Assembly (NCBI GenBank): GCA_958423465.1
Contig: CATZRD010000002.1
Span: 55,252-119,251 of the forward strand
Reading direction: 5' to 3'
Length of the DNA: 64,000 nt
Source of the DNA: an uncultured Oscillospiraceae bacterium
GTDB lineage: Bacteria > Bacillota > Clostridia > Oscillospirales > Oscillospiraceae
The first letter of the stretch is position 1. Each line of letters opens with the position of its first letter. This document shows positions 41,497 to 49,641 of the stretch, one piece after another. Made by a program: the position numbers and the translations under genes. The notes beneath the pieces were generated by a model. The model worked only from the letters and a program-made list of their open reading frames with translations. It was not told the DNA's origin and ran no database searches.

Positions 41497-42489
41497 ATGG
41501 CTGCGAATGTCGCGACCAAAGAGGCGGCCAGGCCGCCCAAGCAGAAACAGAAGAAGAGGAAATGGAAGTGGACACGGGACGATACGGAGCTGAGCATCCT
41601 GGCGCTGCCCACCTCCATATGGTACATCCTGTTCTGCTACCTGCCCATGTTCGGCGTGATTCTGGCGTTTAAGGACTATAAGATCACGCCGGGGGCGAAT
41701 TTCTTCACCAGCCTGTTCAACAGCGAGTGGGTGGGCTTTGAAAACTTCAAGTATTTCTTTGGCCTCCGGGATTTCCCCCAGATCCTGCGCAACACCATTC
41801 TCTACAACCTGGTGTTCATCGTTCTGGACATCGTTCTGCCCGTGGGACTGGCTATCATCATCAGCAATATCTACAGCAAGCGCAAGTCCAAGACCTACCA
41901 GACCCTGATGTTCATGCCCCACTTCATGAGCTGGGTCGTGGTCAGCTACTTTGTCTACGCCTTCCTGGTCACGGACAAGGGCCTTCTGAACACCGTCATC
42001 CAGTTCTTCGGCGGCGAGAAGATCCCCTGGTACTCCACCCCCAAATACTGGCCCGTCATCCTCATCGTCATGCACGTGTGGAAGACCATCGGCTATAAGA
42101 TGGTGGTCTATCTGGCCAGCATCACCGGCATCGACAACAGCCTCTACGAGGCGGCGGTGCTGGACGGGGCCACCAAGTTCCAGCAGGCCAAGTACATCAC
42201 CATCCCGTCCCTGAAGCCCATCATCATCATGATGTTCATTCTGGCTGTCGGCGGTATCTTCTCCTCCGACTTCGGTCTCTTCTACCAGGTGTCCCGGGGC
42301 GCAAACCAGCCCTTGACGCCGGTGGTGGCCACATTGGACGTGAAGGTATACCAGATGCTGACCTCCGGTACCATCGGCCTGGGCAAGACCACGGCGGCCT
42401 CCCTGTTCCAGGCGGTGGTGGGCTGCATCACCATCCTGTCGGCCAACGCCATTGTCCGCAAGTATGACCGCGCCAGCGCGCTGATTTGA
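41497..42489 (+). CDS. CUT1 sugar ABC permease (LplB-like)
   Basis: The 330-residue protein has a basic N-terminus and six membrane helices, with WYILFCYLPMFGVILAFKDYK typical of LplB/YtcP-type permeases and the EAA loop YEAAVLDGATKFQQAKYITIP. It forms the sugar channel with the next gene. No ATPase gene is in the window, usual for CUT1 systems that share an MsmK/MsmX-type ATPase. Confidence 0.92.
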   Translation: MAANVATKEAARPPKQKQKKRKWKWTRDDTELSILALPTSIWYILFCYLPMFGVILAFKDYKITPGANFFTSLFNSEWVGFENFKYFFGLRDFPQILRNTILYNLVFIVLDIVLPVGLAIIISNIYSKRKSKTYQTLMFMPHFMSWVVVSYFVYAFLVTDKGLLNTVIQFFGGEKIPWYSTPKYWPVILIVMHVWKTIGYKMVVYLASITGIDNSLYEAAVLDGATKFQQAKYITIPSLKPIIIMMFILAVGGIFSSDFGLFYQVSRGANQPLTPVVATLDVKVYQMLTSGTIGLGKTTAASLFQAVVGCITILSANAIVRKYDRASALI

Positions 42490-42501
42490 GGAGGCGGCGA
42501 C

Positions 42502-43446
42502 ATGAGTAAAGCGAAAAAGGCGAAAGCCGTCAGCGGCGACACCCTCAGCCGCCTGAACCGCATCAAGCCGGGGACCAACTTCCTCTTCAACCTGATGTTC
42601 CTGATCGTGGCGCTGGCCTGCTTCCTGCCCATCATCTTCATCTTCATGATCTCCATTACGGACAACAACATCATCCGCACCGAGGGGTACAAGGTGTTCG
42701 TCACCGCCCGGACCTTCTCCGGCGACGCGTACAAGTACCTGTGGAGCCAGCGGCAGACCATCCTCCACGCCCTGTGGGTCTCCGTGTACGTCACCGCCAT
42801 CGGCACGGTGCTGGGCGTGCTGCTCACCAGCCTCATGGGCTACGTCCTCAGCCGGACGGAGCACAAGCTGAACAGCTTCCTGACCATCCTGGTGTTCATC
42901 CCCATGGTGTTCGGCGGCGGCATGACGGCTTCCTACGTCATCAACTCCCAGCTGCTGCACCTGTCCGATACCATGTGGATCCTGATTCTGCCTCTGGCGG
43001 TGTCGAGCTTCAACGTGACCATCGCCCGGACCTTCTTCCGCACCACGGTGCCGGACGGCATCATCGAGTCGGCAAAGATCGACGGCGCCAGCCAGTGGAC
43101 CGTGTTCTTCAAGATCATCCTGCCCATCTCCAAGCCCGTGCTGGCCACCATCGGCCTGTTCCTGGCCTTCGGCTACTGGAACGACTGGTTCCAGGCCCAG
43201 CTGTACATCAGCGACTCCAGCCTGCACTCCCTTCAGGCCATGCTGAACGCCATGCAGAACAACCTGGAGTACCTGACCAAGAACCCCTCCGCCTCGGCGA
43301 GCATCTCCGACCTGAAGAAGAACATGCCCCAGGAGTCCGTCCGCATGGCCATCGCCTTCGTGGTGGCCGTTCCCATCGCCTGCATCTACCCCTTCTTCCA
43401 GAAGTATTTTATCTCCGGCCTGACCGTGGGCGCGGTGAAGGGCTGA
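42502..43446 (+). CDS. CUT1 sugar ABC permease (LplC-like)
   Basis: The 314-residue protein has six membrane helices and the EAA loop IIESAKIDGASQWTVFFKIILP. NLMFLIVALACFLPIIFIFMIS and the ending FQKYFISGLTVGAVKG are typical of LplC/YtcP permeases. It starts 12 bases after the first permease, with GAGGAGG before it, and forms the second half of the channel. Confidence 0.92.
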   Translation: MSKAKKAKAVSGDTLSRLNRIKPGTNFLFNLMFLIVALACFLPIIFIFMISITDNNIIRTEGYKVFVTARTFSGDAYKYLWSQRQTILHALWVSVYVTAIGTVLGVLLTSLMGYVLSRTEHKLNSFLTILVFIPMVFGGGMTASYVINSQLLHLSDTMWILILPLAVSSFNVTIARTFFRTTVPDGIIESAKIDGASQWTVFFKIILPISKPVLATIGLFLAFGYWNDWFQAQLYISDSSLHSLQAMLNAMQNNLEYLTKNPSASASISDLKKNMPQESVRMAIAFVVAVPIACIYPFFQKYFISGLTVGAVKG

Positions 43447-43527
43447 TTCCGGCGCGCCACTCCCTGTTATTGAGAGGGCTTCCCTCTTGATAAGATACCA
43501 CCCATCAAAAACAATAGGAGGAAAAAC

Positions 43528-45045
43528 ATGAAGAAGTTTCTTGCGATGCTCCTGGCGCTGATCATGGTCACCGCCCTGTTGGCCGGCTGCGGCAACAACG
43601 CCGCCACCCCCGGCGGCGGCGATCAGCCCAGCCAGGGCGAGACCCAGAAGGACCCCGCGGATACCAAGGCTCCCGAGAACACCGATATCCCCACCATCAC
43701 CTGGTACCAGGTGGGCGGCGGCCAGCCCGCCAACCTCGCCTCCTGGACCGAGAAGGTCAACGCCTATCTGGAGGAGAAGATCGGCGTGCACATCGACATC
43801 CAGTGCATCTCCTGGGGCGACTGGGGCAACCGCCGCAGCGTCATCGTCTCCACCAACGATCCCTATGACATCATGTTCACCGACGCCAGCACCTACGCCA
43901 ACGACGTGAAGATGAACGCCTTCGCCGACCTGACCGACCTGCTGGATCAGTGCCCCGGCCTTGCCGAGGCCATCCCCGCCGAGTACCTTGACGCCGCCAG
44001 GATCGACGGCAGAATCTACGGTATCCCCGCCTATAAGGACAACGCCGCTCAGCAGTTCTTTGTCTGGACCAAGGAGCAGGTGGAGGCCTACTATCCCGAC
44101 TACGCCAACGTCCATACCACCGAGCAGGCTACCGCCGCCCTCCAGGCTCTGAAGGACGGCACCGGCGAGCCCCCCCTGCTGCTGAACAAGGACGGCATCT
44201 CCGCCATCCCCGAGAACCGCTATGACGGCATGGGCATCGGCCTGAGCGCCCTGGGCATCAGCTACCGCGACGGCTCCAACAAGGTCGTGGCCGTCTATGA
44301 ACAGCCCGACGTCATGGATCAGTACAAGATCGTCCAGCAGTGGATGGAGGCCGGCCTCATCAACTCCGACGCCGCCACCGCCAGCGAGGCCACCGGTATG
44401 TGCGGCGTGGGCATCGCCCAGGGCTGGCCCTCCGCCGCCAAGGGCTGGGGCGACGGCCGCGGCGCCGAGGTCGTGGTTTCCACCTACAACGAGCCTGTGC
44501 TGTCCACCCAGACCGCTCTTGGCTCCATGGCCTGCATCTCCAAGTCCTCCAAGCACCCCCTGGAGGCTCTGAAGCTCCTTGAGCTGGTCAACACCGACAG
44601 CGCCCTGCGTGACATGCTGGCTTACGGCGAGGAGGGCGTGAACTTCGAGTATGTGGATATGACCAAGTCCGACGGCTCCACCGAGAAGCGGGTCCACAAG
44701 ATCAACAACGACTGGACCCTGGCCGCCTACACCCAGGGCAAGACCATCCACATGACCCCCGACGACTCCACCGACGCCAACCCCTATGTGGACGAGATCC
44801 TGGTCCAGAACGAGAACGCCATCGTGTCTCCCGCCATGGGCTTCTCCTTCGATAACTCCAAGGTGGCCGACGATATCGCCGCCTGCCAGGCCATCTTCAA
44901 CGAGTACAAGGGCATCATCCACACCGGTACCGGCGACGTGGAGGCCAACGTGGCCGCTATGATGGAGGCCATGCGCGACTCCGGCTTCGACGAGATCGTG
45001 GCCGAGGTCCAGGCTCAGCTGGACGCCTGGATGGCTTCCAAGTAA
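43528..45045 (+). CDS. CUT1 sugar-binding lipoprotein
   Basis: The 505-residue lipoprotein (LLAGC, Cys21) has the family-1 binding fold with ITWYQVGGGQPANL, MFTDASTYANDV and DGRIYGIPAYKDN. It serves the permeases just upstream. Its C-terminal half is clearly related to the binding protein at 30699 (VNTDSALRDMLAYGEEGVNF, AQLDAW). AGGAGG precedes the ATG. The ligand is probably a mannose- or GlcNAc-containing oligosaccharide, from the enzymes that follow. Confidence 0.92.
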   Translation: MKKFLAMLLALIMVTALLAGCGNNAATPGGGDQPSQGETQKDPADTKAPENTDIPTITWYQVGGGQPANLASWTEKVNAYLEEKIGVHIDIQCISWGDWGNRRSVIVSTNDPYDIMFTDASTYANDVKMNAFADLTDLLDQCPGLAEAIPAEYLDAARIDGRIYGIPAYKDNAAQQFFVWTKEQVEAYYPDYANVHTTEQATAALQALKDGTGEPPLLLNKDGISAIPENRYDGMGIGLSALGISYRDGSNKVVAVYEQPDVMDQYKIVQQWMEAGLINSDAATASEATGMCGVGIAQGWPSAAKGWGDGRGAEVVVSTYNEPVLSTQTALGSMACISKSSKHPLEALKLLELVNTDSALRDMLAYGEEGVNFEYVDMTKSDGSTEKRVHKINNDWTLAAYTQGKTIHMTPDDSTDANPYVDEILVQNENAIVSPAMGFSFDNSKVADDIAACQAIFNEYKGIIHTGTGDVEANVAAMMEAMRDSGFDEIVAEVQAQLDAWMASK

Positions 45046-45081
45046 GCGCCTGAGATCGAACCCCCGGAACTGAAACCCAGG

Positions 45082-45128
45082 GAGCGGGGCTGTTGCAGCC
45101 GTTTGGCGGTAATGGCCCCGCTCTTTTG
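45082..45128 (+). terminator. Terminator after the ABC operon
   Basis: GAGCGGGGC pairs with GCCCCGCTC, followed by TTTT; starts about 37 bases after the stop at 45045. Confidence 0.75.
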
Positions 45129-45179
45129 GCGGCCCCGCCCCGGGGCGGGGAGCGCCGGAAAAGATTTTTGAAATAGGGC

Positions 45180-45207
45180 TTGACGGAAGGAAAATCTATG
45201 GTAAAAT
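45180..45207 (+). promoter_or_regulatory. Promoter of the GH130 gene
   Basis: TTGACG (45180-45185), 16-base spacer, TAAAAT (45202-45207), about 120 bases before the ATG. Confidence 0.65.
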
Positions 45208-45325
45208 CCTCCCAGCACGGCTCCGCAAGGAGGCTGCCCCCGGACCAGACCTGCCGAAGCGTCGGCTGGCCTGGCCCGGGAACAGGCTGCTGTCCCCATA
45301 AAAACATGATTGTGAGGACGATCAT

Positions 45326-46312
45326 ATGAGCAAGATCATCGGACCTGAACTGCGCAATATCCCCTGGCAGGACCGGCCCCAGGGCGACCCCATGCCGGTC
45401 TGGCGCTACACGGGGAACCCCATCATCGGCCGCCACGCCATCAAGCGCTCCAACAGCGTGTTCAACAGCGCCGTGGTCCCCTTTGGGGACGGCTTCGCCG
45501 GCGTGTTCCGCTGCGACAGCCGCTCCGTCAGCATGGACATCTTCGCCGGATTCAGCCCTGACGGCATCCACTGGACCATCCAGGAGGAACCGGTCCGGTT
45601 TGAGGGCGATCCCCTGGTGACCCGGCGGGAGTACCGCTACGATCCCCGGGTGTGCCAGATAGACGGGAAGTACTATATCACCTGGTGCAACGGCTATCAC
45701 GGCCCCACCATCGGCGTGGGCTGGACGGAGGATTTCAGGACGTTCCATCAGCTGGAGAACGCCTTCCTGCCCTACAACCGCAACGGCGTCCTCTTCCCCC
45801 GGAAGATCGGCGGCCGCTACATGATGCTCTCCCGGCCCAGCGACACCGGCCACACGCCCTTCGGCGACATCTTCATCAGCCAGAGCCCGGACCTGACCTT
45901 CTGGGGCTGCCACCGCCATGTGATGAGCACCGTCAAGGGCGACGAGTCCGCCTGGCAGTCCACTAAGATCGGCGCGGGCCCCATTCCCATCGAGACCGAC
46001 GAGGGCTGGCTCATGATCTACCACGGCGTCATCACCACCTGCAACGGCTATGTCTACCGCATGGGCTGCGCCCTGCTGGACCGGGAGGAGCCGTGGAAGG
46101 TGCTGTACCGGACCAGGGACTACATCCTGGCCCCCTACGAGCCCTATGAGTGTATGGGAGACGTGCCCAACGTCACCTTCCCCTGCGCCGCCCTGGCGGA
46201 CGCCGCCACCGGCCGCATCGCCATCTACTACGGCTGCGCCGACACGGTGACGGGCCTGGCCTTCACCACCGTGGACACCCTGATGGACTACATGAAGGAG
46301 AACTCCCTGTAA
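45326..46312 (+). CDS. GH130 mannoside phosphorylase
   Basis: The 328-residue protein is a five-bladed GH130 enzyme: [12 protein letters not shown] near the start, [17 protein letters not shown], and the proton-donor Asp106 in [14 protein letters not shown]130 enzymes split beta-mannosides with phosphate to give mannose-1-P. Length and motif spacing fit the branch acting on Man-beta-1,4-GlcNAc or short mannosides, but the exact substrate is inferred from neighbours (GH38, GH20). It has no signal peptide and acts inside the cell. It has its own promoter; GTGAGGA precedes the ATG. Confidence 0.88.
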   Translation: MSKIIGPELRNIPWQDRPQGDPMPVWRYTGNPIIGRHAIKRSNSVFNSAVVPFGDGFAGVFRCDSRSVSMDIFAGFSPDGIHWTIQEEPVRFEGDPLVTRREYRYDPRVCQIDGKYYITWCNGYHGPTIGVGWTEDFRTFHQLENAFLPYNRNGVLFPRKIGGRYMMLSRPSDTGHTPFGDIFISQSPDLTFWGCHRHVMSTVKGDESAWQSTKIGAGPIPIETDEGWLMIYHGVITTCNGYVYRMGCALLDREEPWKVLYRTRDYILAPYEPYECMGDVPNVTFPCAALADAATGRIAIYYGCADTVTGLAFTTVDTLMDYMKENSL

Positions 46313-46323
46313 GAAGCTTTCGC

Positions 46324-46368
46324 CCGCCTTTTTCAAAAGGCGGCGGGGTCCAGGGGCAGAGCCCCTGG
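46324..46368 (+). terminator. Double hairpin between GH130 and GH38
   Basis: CCGCCTTTT/AAAAGGCGG (46324-46343) is followed by CCAGGGGC, loop AGA, GCCCCTGG (46350-46368). The first could terminate in part, the second looks like a dispersed GC-rich repeat unit. GH38 follows without a visible promoter, so read-through is likely. Confidence 0.5.
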
Positions 46369-46418
46369 CAGTTTATCGCGGGAAAAAACACCAAAAGTAA
46401 CAGATGAACGAGGTGCTT

Positions 46419-49400
46419 ATGCGTAACATCGACAAGCGGATCCAGGTGATCTGCGACCAGCTCAGCCGCCTGCGCTTCACCGGCAGCCGGGAGCTGCCGG
46501 ACTGGGAGATCAAGCACGGGTTTTACCTCCGGCCGGAGGAGGCCGACCAGGCGGCGGCCCCCTGGGAGAAATTTGACTGCCGCACCATGAAGTGGTACTC
46601 CACCTACGACGGCAGCGACCAGTTCGAGGGCAAGTTCCAGGGCCACGGCGGCGACTACAAGGGAATCCCCGGGGAGCACTACTGGTTCCGGGGACGCTTC
46701 ACCATCCCGGAGGAGATGGACGGCAAGTGCGTGTGGATGAAGATCCGCACCCAGATCGAGGAGTGGGACGACGGCAAGAACCCCCAGTTCCTGGTGTTCG
46801 TGGACGGGAAGGTGGTCCAGGGCGCCGACATGAACCACCGGGACGTTCGCCTCTTTGCCAGCGCCCCCGCCGGCCGGGAACTGACGGTGGACGTACAGGC
46901 GTACACCGGCACCCTGCACCGGGAATTCAACTTCCTGGTGGACCTCTATGTGCTGGACGAGGAGATCAACGGCCTCTACTACGACCTCCAGGTGCCCCTG
47001 TGGGCCTTCTCCCGCATGGACCCGGACAGCAAGACCCGCCTGGACCTCCAGACGGTGCTGAACCGTGCCGTCAACCTGCTGGATATGCGGGACCCGGACT
47101 CCCAGGCGTTCCTGGACTCCGTGAAGGAGGCCCGGGCCTATCTGGCGGAGAACCTCTATCAGAAGCTGGGGGGCTATGACGACGTGATCGCCACCTGCAT
47201 CGGCCACACCCATATCGATGTGGCCTGGTGGTGGACCGTGGCCCAGACCCGGGAGAAGGTGGTCCGCTCCTTCGCCACGGTGCTGAAGCTGATGGAGGAG
47301 TACCCCAACTACAAATTCATGTCCAGCCAGCCGGTGCTGTACTACTTCCTGAAGCAGCGCTACCCCGAGCTCTTCGAGCAGATCAGGGAGCGGGTGAAGG
47401 AGGGCCGCTGGGAGGTGGAGGGCGGCACCTGGCTGGAGCCGGACTGCAACCTGACTTCCGGCGAGTCCCTGGTCCGGCAGTTCGTCTACGGCAAGCGGTT
47501 TTTCCGGGAGGAGTTCGGCCGGGACAACAAGATCCTCTGGCTGCCGGACGTGTTCGGCTACTCCGGGGCCCTGCCCCAGATCATGAAAAAGTCCGGGGTG
47601 GACTACTTCATGACCACCAAGCTCTCCTGGAACCAGGTGGACTGCATCCCCAACGACACCTTCCTCTGGCGGGGCATCGACGGCAGCGAGGTGCTCACCC
47701 ACCTCATTACCACCCTGGGCCTGGGCCAGGACCCCAAGGAGAATTTCTTCACCACCTACAACGGCCTGCTGCACCCCGACGCCATTATGGGCGGCTGGGA
47801 GCGCTATCAGAACAAGGAGATCAATAACGACATTCTGATCTCCTACGGCTACGGCGACGGCGGCGGCGGCCCCACCCGGGCTATGCTGGAGACCTCCAAG
47901 CGCATGGAAAAGGGCGTCAGGGGCATCCCCAAGGTCCGGCAAGAGACGGCCCGTGTGTTCTTTGACGAGCTGAAGGACCGGGTGCAGGACAATCCCCGTC
48001 TGGAGACCTGGGAGGGGGAGCTGTATTTCGAGTACCACCGGGGGACCTATACCTCCATGGCCCGGAACAAGCGGGGCAACCGCAAGAGCGAGCTGCTGAT
48101 GATGGATCTGGAGCTGCTGGGGGTGCTGGCGGAGAAGCTGGTCCCCTACCCGGCGGAGGCGGATACCCGGCTGTGGCGGGACATCATTCTGCTCAACCAG
48201 TTCCACGATATCCTCCCCGGCAGCGCCATCGCCGAGGTCTACGAGGTCACCAAGCGGGAGTATGAGCAGCTCGCCCGGGAGGCCGGCGGCCTGATTCAGG
48301 AGCGGATGGCCCTGCTGGCGGGGGAGGGGGACGGCGTTACCGTCTTTAACACCCTGGGCTTCGACCGCTCCGACGCGGTGGCGCTGGGGGATGTGTCCGC
48401 CTCCGCGCTGCGGGACGGGAACGGGACGCTGTATCCCGTCCAGCACACGGCGGAGGGCGCGGTGGCCTATCTGCGGGGCCTGCCCGCCAAGGGCTGCGCG
48501 ACCTTTGAGAAGGTGGACGGCGCCGAGGCCGCCAGCCCCTTCATCCGGCGGGACGACCGCCATCTGGAGACGCCCTTCTACACTGTCGCTCTGGATGAAA
48601 AGGGCCACATCGCCTCCCTCTATGACAAGGAGAACGACCGGGAGCTGGCAAAGCCCGGCACGGTCCTCAACCAGCTGCGGCTCTTTGAGGATAAGCCCAT
48701 CTACTTCGACAACTGGGACGTTGACCGGTACTACACGGAGAAGTCCTGGCCGGTGGATGATCTGGTGTCCATGGAGTGGGTGGAGGACGGCCCGGTGCGG
48801 ACGACGCTGGCCCTGGAGTACCGGTGCAGCAGAAGCACCATCTGGCAGAAGATCCGCTTTTACGCCGACACCCGCCGCATCGACTTTGAGACCACCGCCG
48901 ACTGGAAGGAGCACCAGCACCTGCTGAAGGCGGAGTTCCCGGTGGACATCCATACCGACGAGGCCACCTTCGAGATCCAGTTCGGCAATGTCAAGCGGAA
49001 AATCCACGCCAACACCAGCTGGGATCAGGCCCGGTTCGAGAGCTGCGGCCAGAAGTGGATGGACGTCAGCGAGGGCCACTACGGCGTGAGCCTCCTCAAC
49101 GACTGCAAATACGGCCACTCCGCCCTGAAGGGCGTGGTGAGCCTGACCCTCATCAAGTGCGGCGTGGAGCCCAACCCCAACGCCGACGTGGAGGTCCATC
49201 ACTTCACCTACGCTCTCTATCCCCACGCCGGGACCTGGAGCGCGGAGGGCACCGTGCGGGAGGCCTACTGCCTGAACCAGCCCGCCCGCGTGTGCCAGGG
49301 CGGACGCCCCGGCAGGACCTTCAGCTACGCCTCCGTGTCCCCCGCCAACGTGGTGCTGGAGACGGTGAAGAAGGCTGAAAACGGCGAGGGCGTGGTCCTG

Positions 49401-49577
49401 CGCCTCTACGAGTGCGAGAACGCCCGGACCCGGACGGAACTGACGCTTCCCGAGGGAGTAAAGGCCGCCTACAGCTGCAATCTGCTGGAGGAGATCGAGG
49501 AGGAGCTGCCGGTGGAGAACGGGAAGATCCGCTTCATCACCAAGCCCTATGAGATCAAGACCATCCTGCTGAAGTAA
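46419..49577 (+). CDS. GH38 alpha-mannosidase
   Basis: The 1052-residue enzyme has an N-terminal domain, the GH38 zinc motif GHTHIDVAWWW at about 262-272, the nucleophile Asp near 376 in WLPDVFGYSGALPQ, the middle helical domain (LNQFHDILPGSAI) and beta-sandwich domains. It removes alpha-linked mannose, as from N-glycans, and lacks a signal peptide, so it acts on imported sugar. ATG 46419 is preferred over ATG 46404 because GAGGTG precedes it. Its product Man-GlcNAc-type cores suit the GH130 phosphorylase upstream. Confidence 0.93.
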   Translation: MRNIDKRIQVICDQLSRLRFTGSRELPDWEIKHGFYLRPEEADQAAAPWEKFDCRTMKWYSTYDGSDQFEGKFQGHGGDYKGIPGEHYWFRGRFTIPEEMDGKCVWMKIRTQIEEWDDGKNPQFLVFVDGKVVQGADMNHRDVRLFASAPAGRELTVDVQAYTGTLHREFNFLVDLYVLDEEINGLYYDLQVPLWAFSRMDPDSKTRLDLQTVLNRAVNLLDMRDPDSQAFLDSVKEARAYLAENLYQKLGGYDDVIATCIGHTHIDVAWWWTVAQTREKVVRSFATVLKLMEEYPNYKFMSSQPVLYYFLKQRYPELFEQIRERVKEGRWEVEGGTWLEPDCNLTSGESLVRQFVYGKRFFREEFGRDNKILWLPDVFGYSGALPQIMKKSGVDYFMTTKLSWNQVDCIPNDTFLWRGIDGSEVLTHLITTLGLGQDPKENFFTTYNGLLHPDAIMGGWERYQNKEINNDILISYGYGDGGGGPTRAMLETSKRMEKGVRGIPKVRQETARVFFDELKDRVQDNPRLETWEGELYFEYHRGTYTSMARNKRGNRKSELLMMDLELLGVLAEKLVPYPAEADTRLWRDIILLNQFHDILPGSAIAEVYEVTKREYEQLAREAGGLIQERMALLAGEGDGVTVFNTLGFDRSDAVALGDVSASALRDGNGTLYPVQHTAEGAVAYLRGLPAKGCATFEKVDGAEAASPFIRRDDRHLETPFYTVALDEKGHIASLYDKENDRELAKPGTVLNQLRLFEDKPIYFDNWDVDRYYTEKSWPVDDLVSMEWVEDGPVRTTLALEYRCSRSTIWQKIRFYADTRRIDFETTADWKEHQHLLKAEFPVDIHTDEATFEIQFGNVKRKIHANTSWDQARFESCGQKWMDVSEGHYGVSLLNDCKYGHSALKGVVSLTLIKCGVEPNPNADVEVHHFTYALYPHAGTWSAEGTVREAYCLNQPARVCQGGRPGRTFSYASVSPANVVLETVKKAENGEGVVLRLYECENARTRTELTLPEGVKAAYSCNLLEEIEEELPVENGKIRFITKPYEIKTILLK

Positions 49578-49584
49578 ACCTGCG

Positions 49585-49614
49585 AAGGGGGCGGCCCTGC
49601 CGGCCGCCCCCTTT
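49585..49614 (+). terminator. Terminator-like hairpin after GH38
   Basis: AAGGGGGCGGCC, loop CTGCC, GGCCGCCCCCTT, then a short T-run; the GH3 gene follows after 27 bases. Confidence 0.6.
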
Positions 49615-49641
49615 GGCATATGAGGAGAGGGGGGAGACGAC

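Noticed and set aside
41440..44922. Long minus-strand frame opposite the sugar ABC operon
   Set aside because: Same antisense artefact; the plus strand encodes clear permeases and a lipoprotein.
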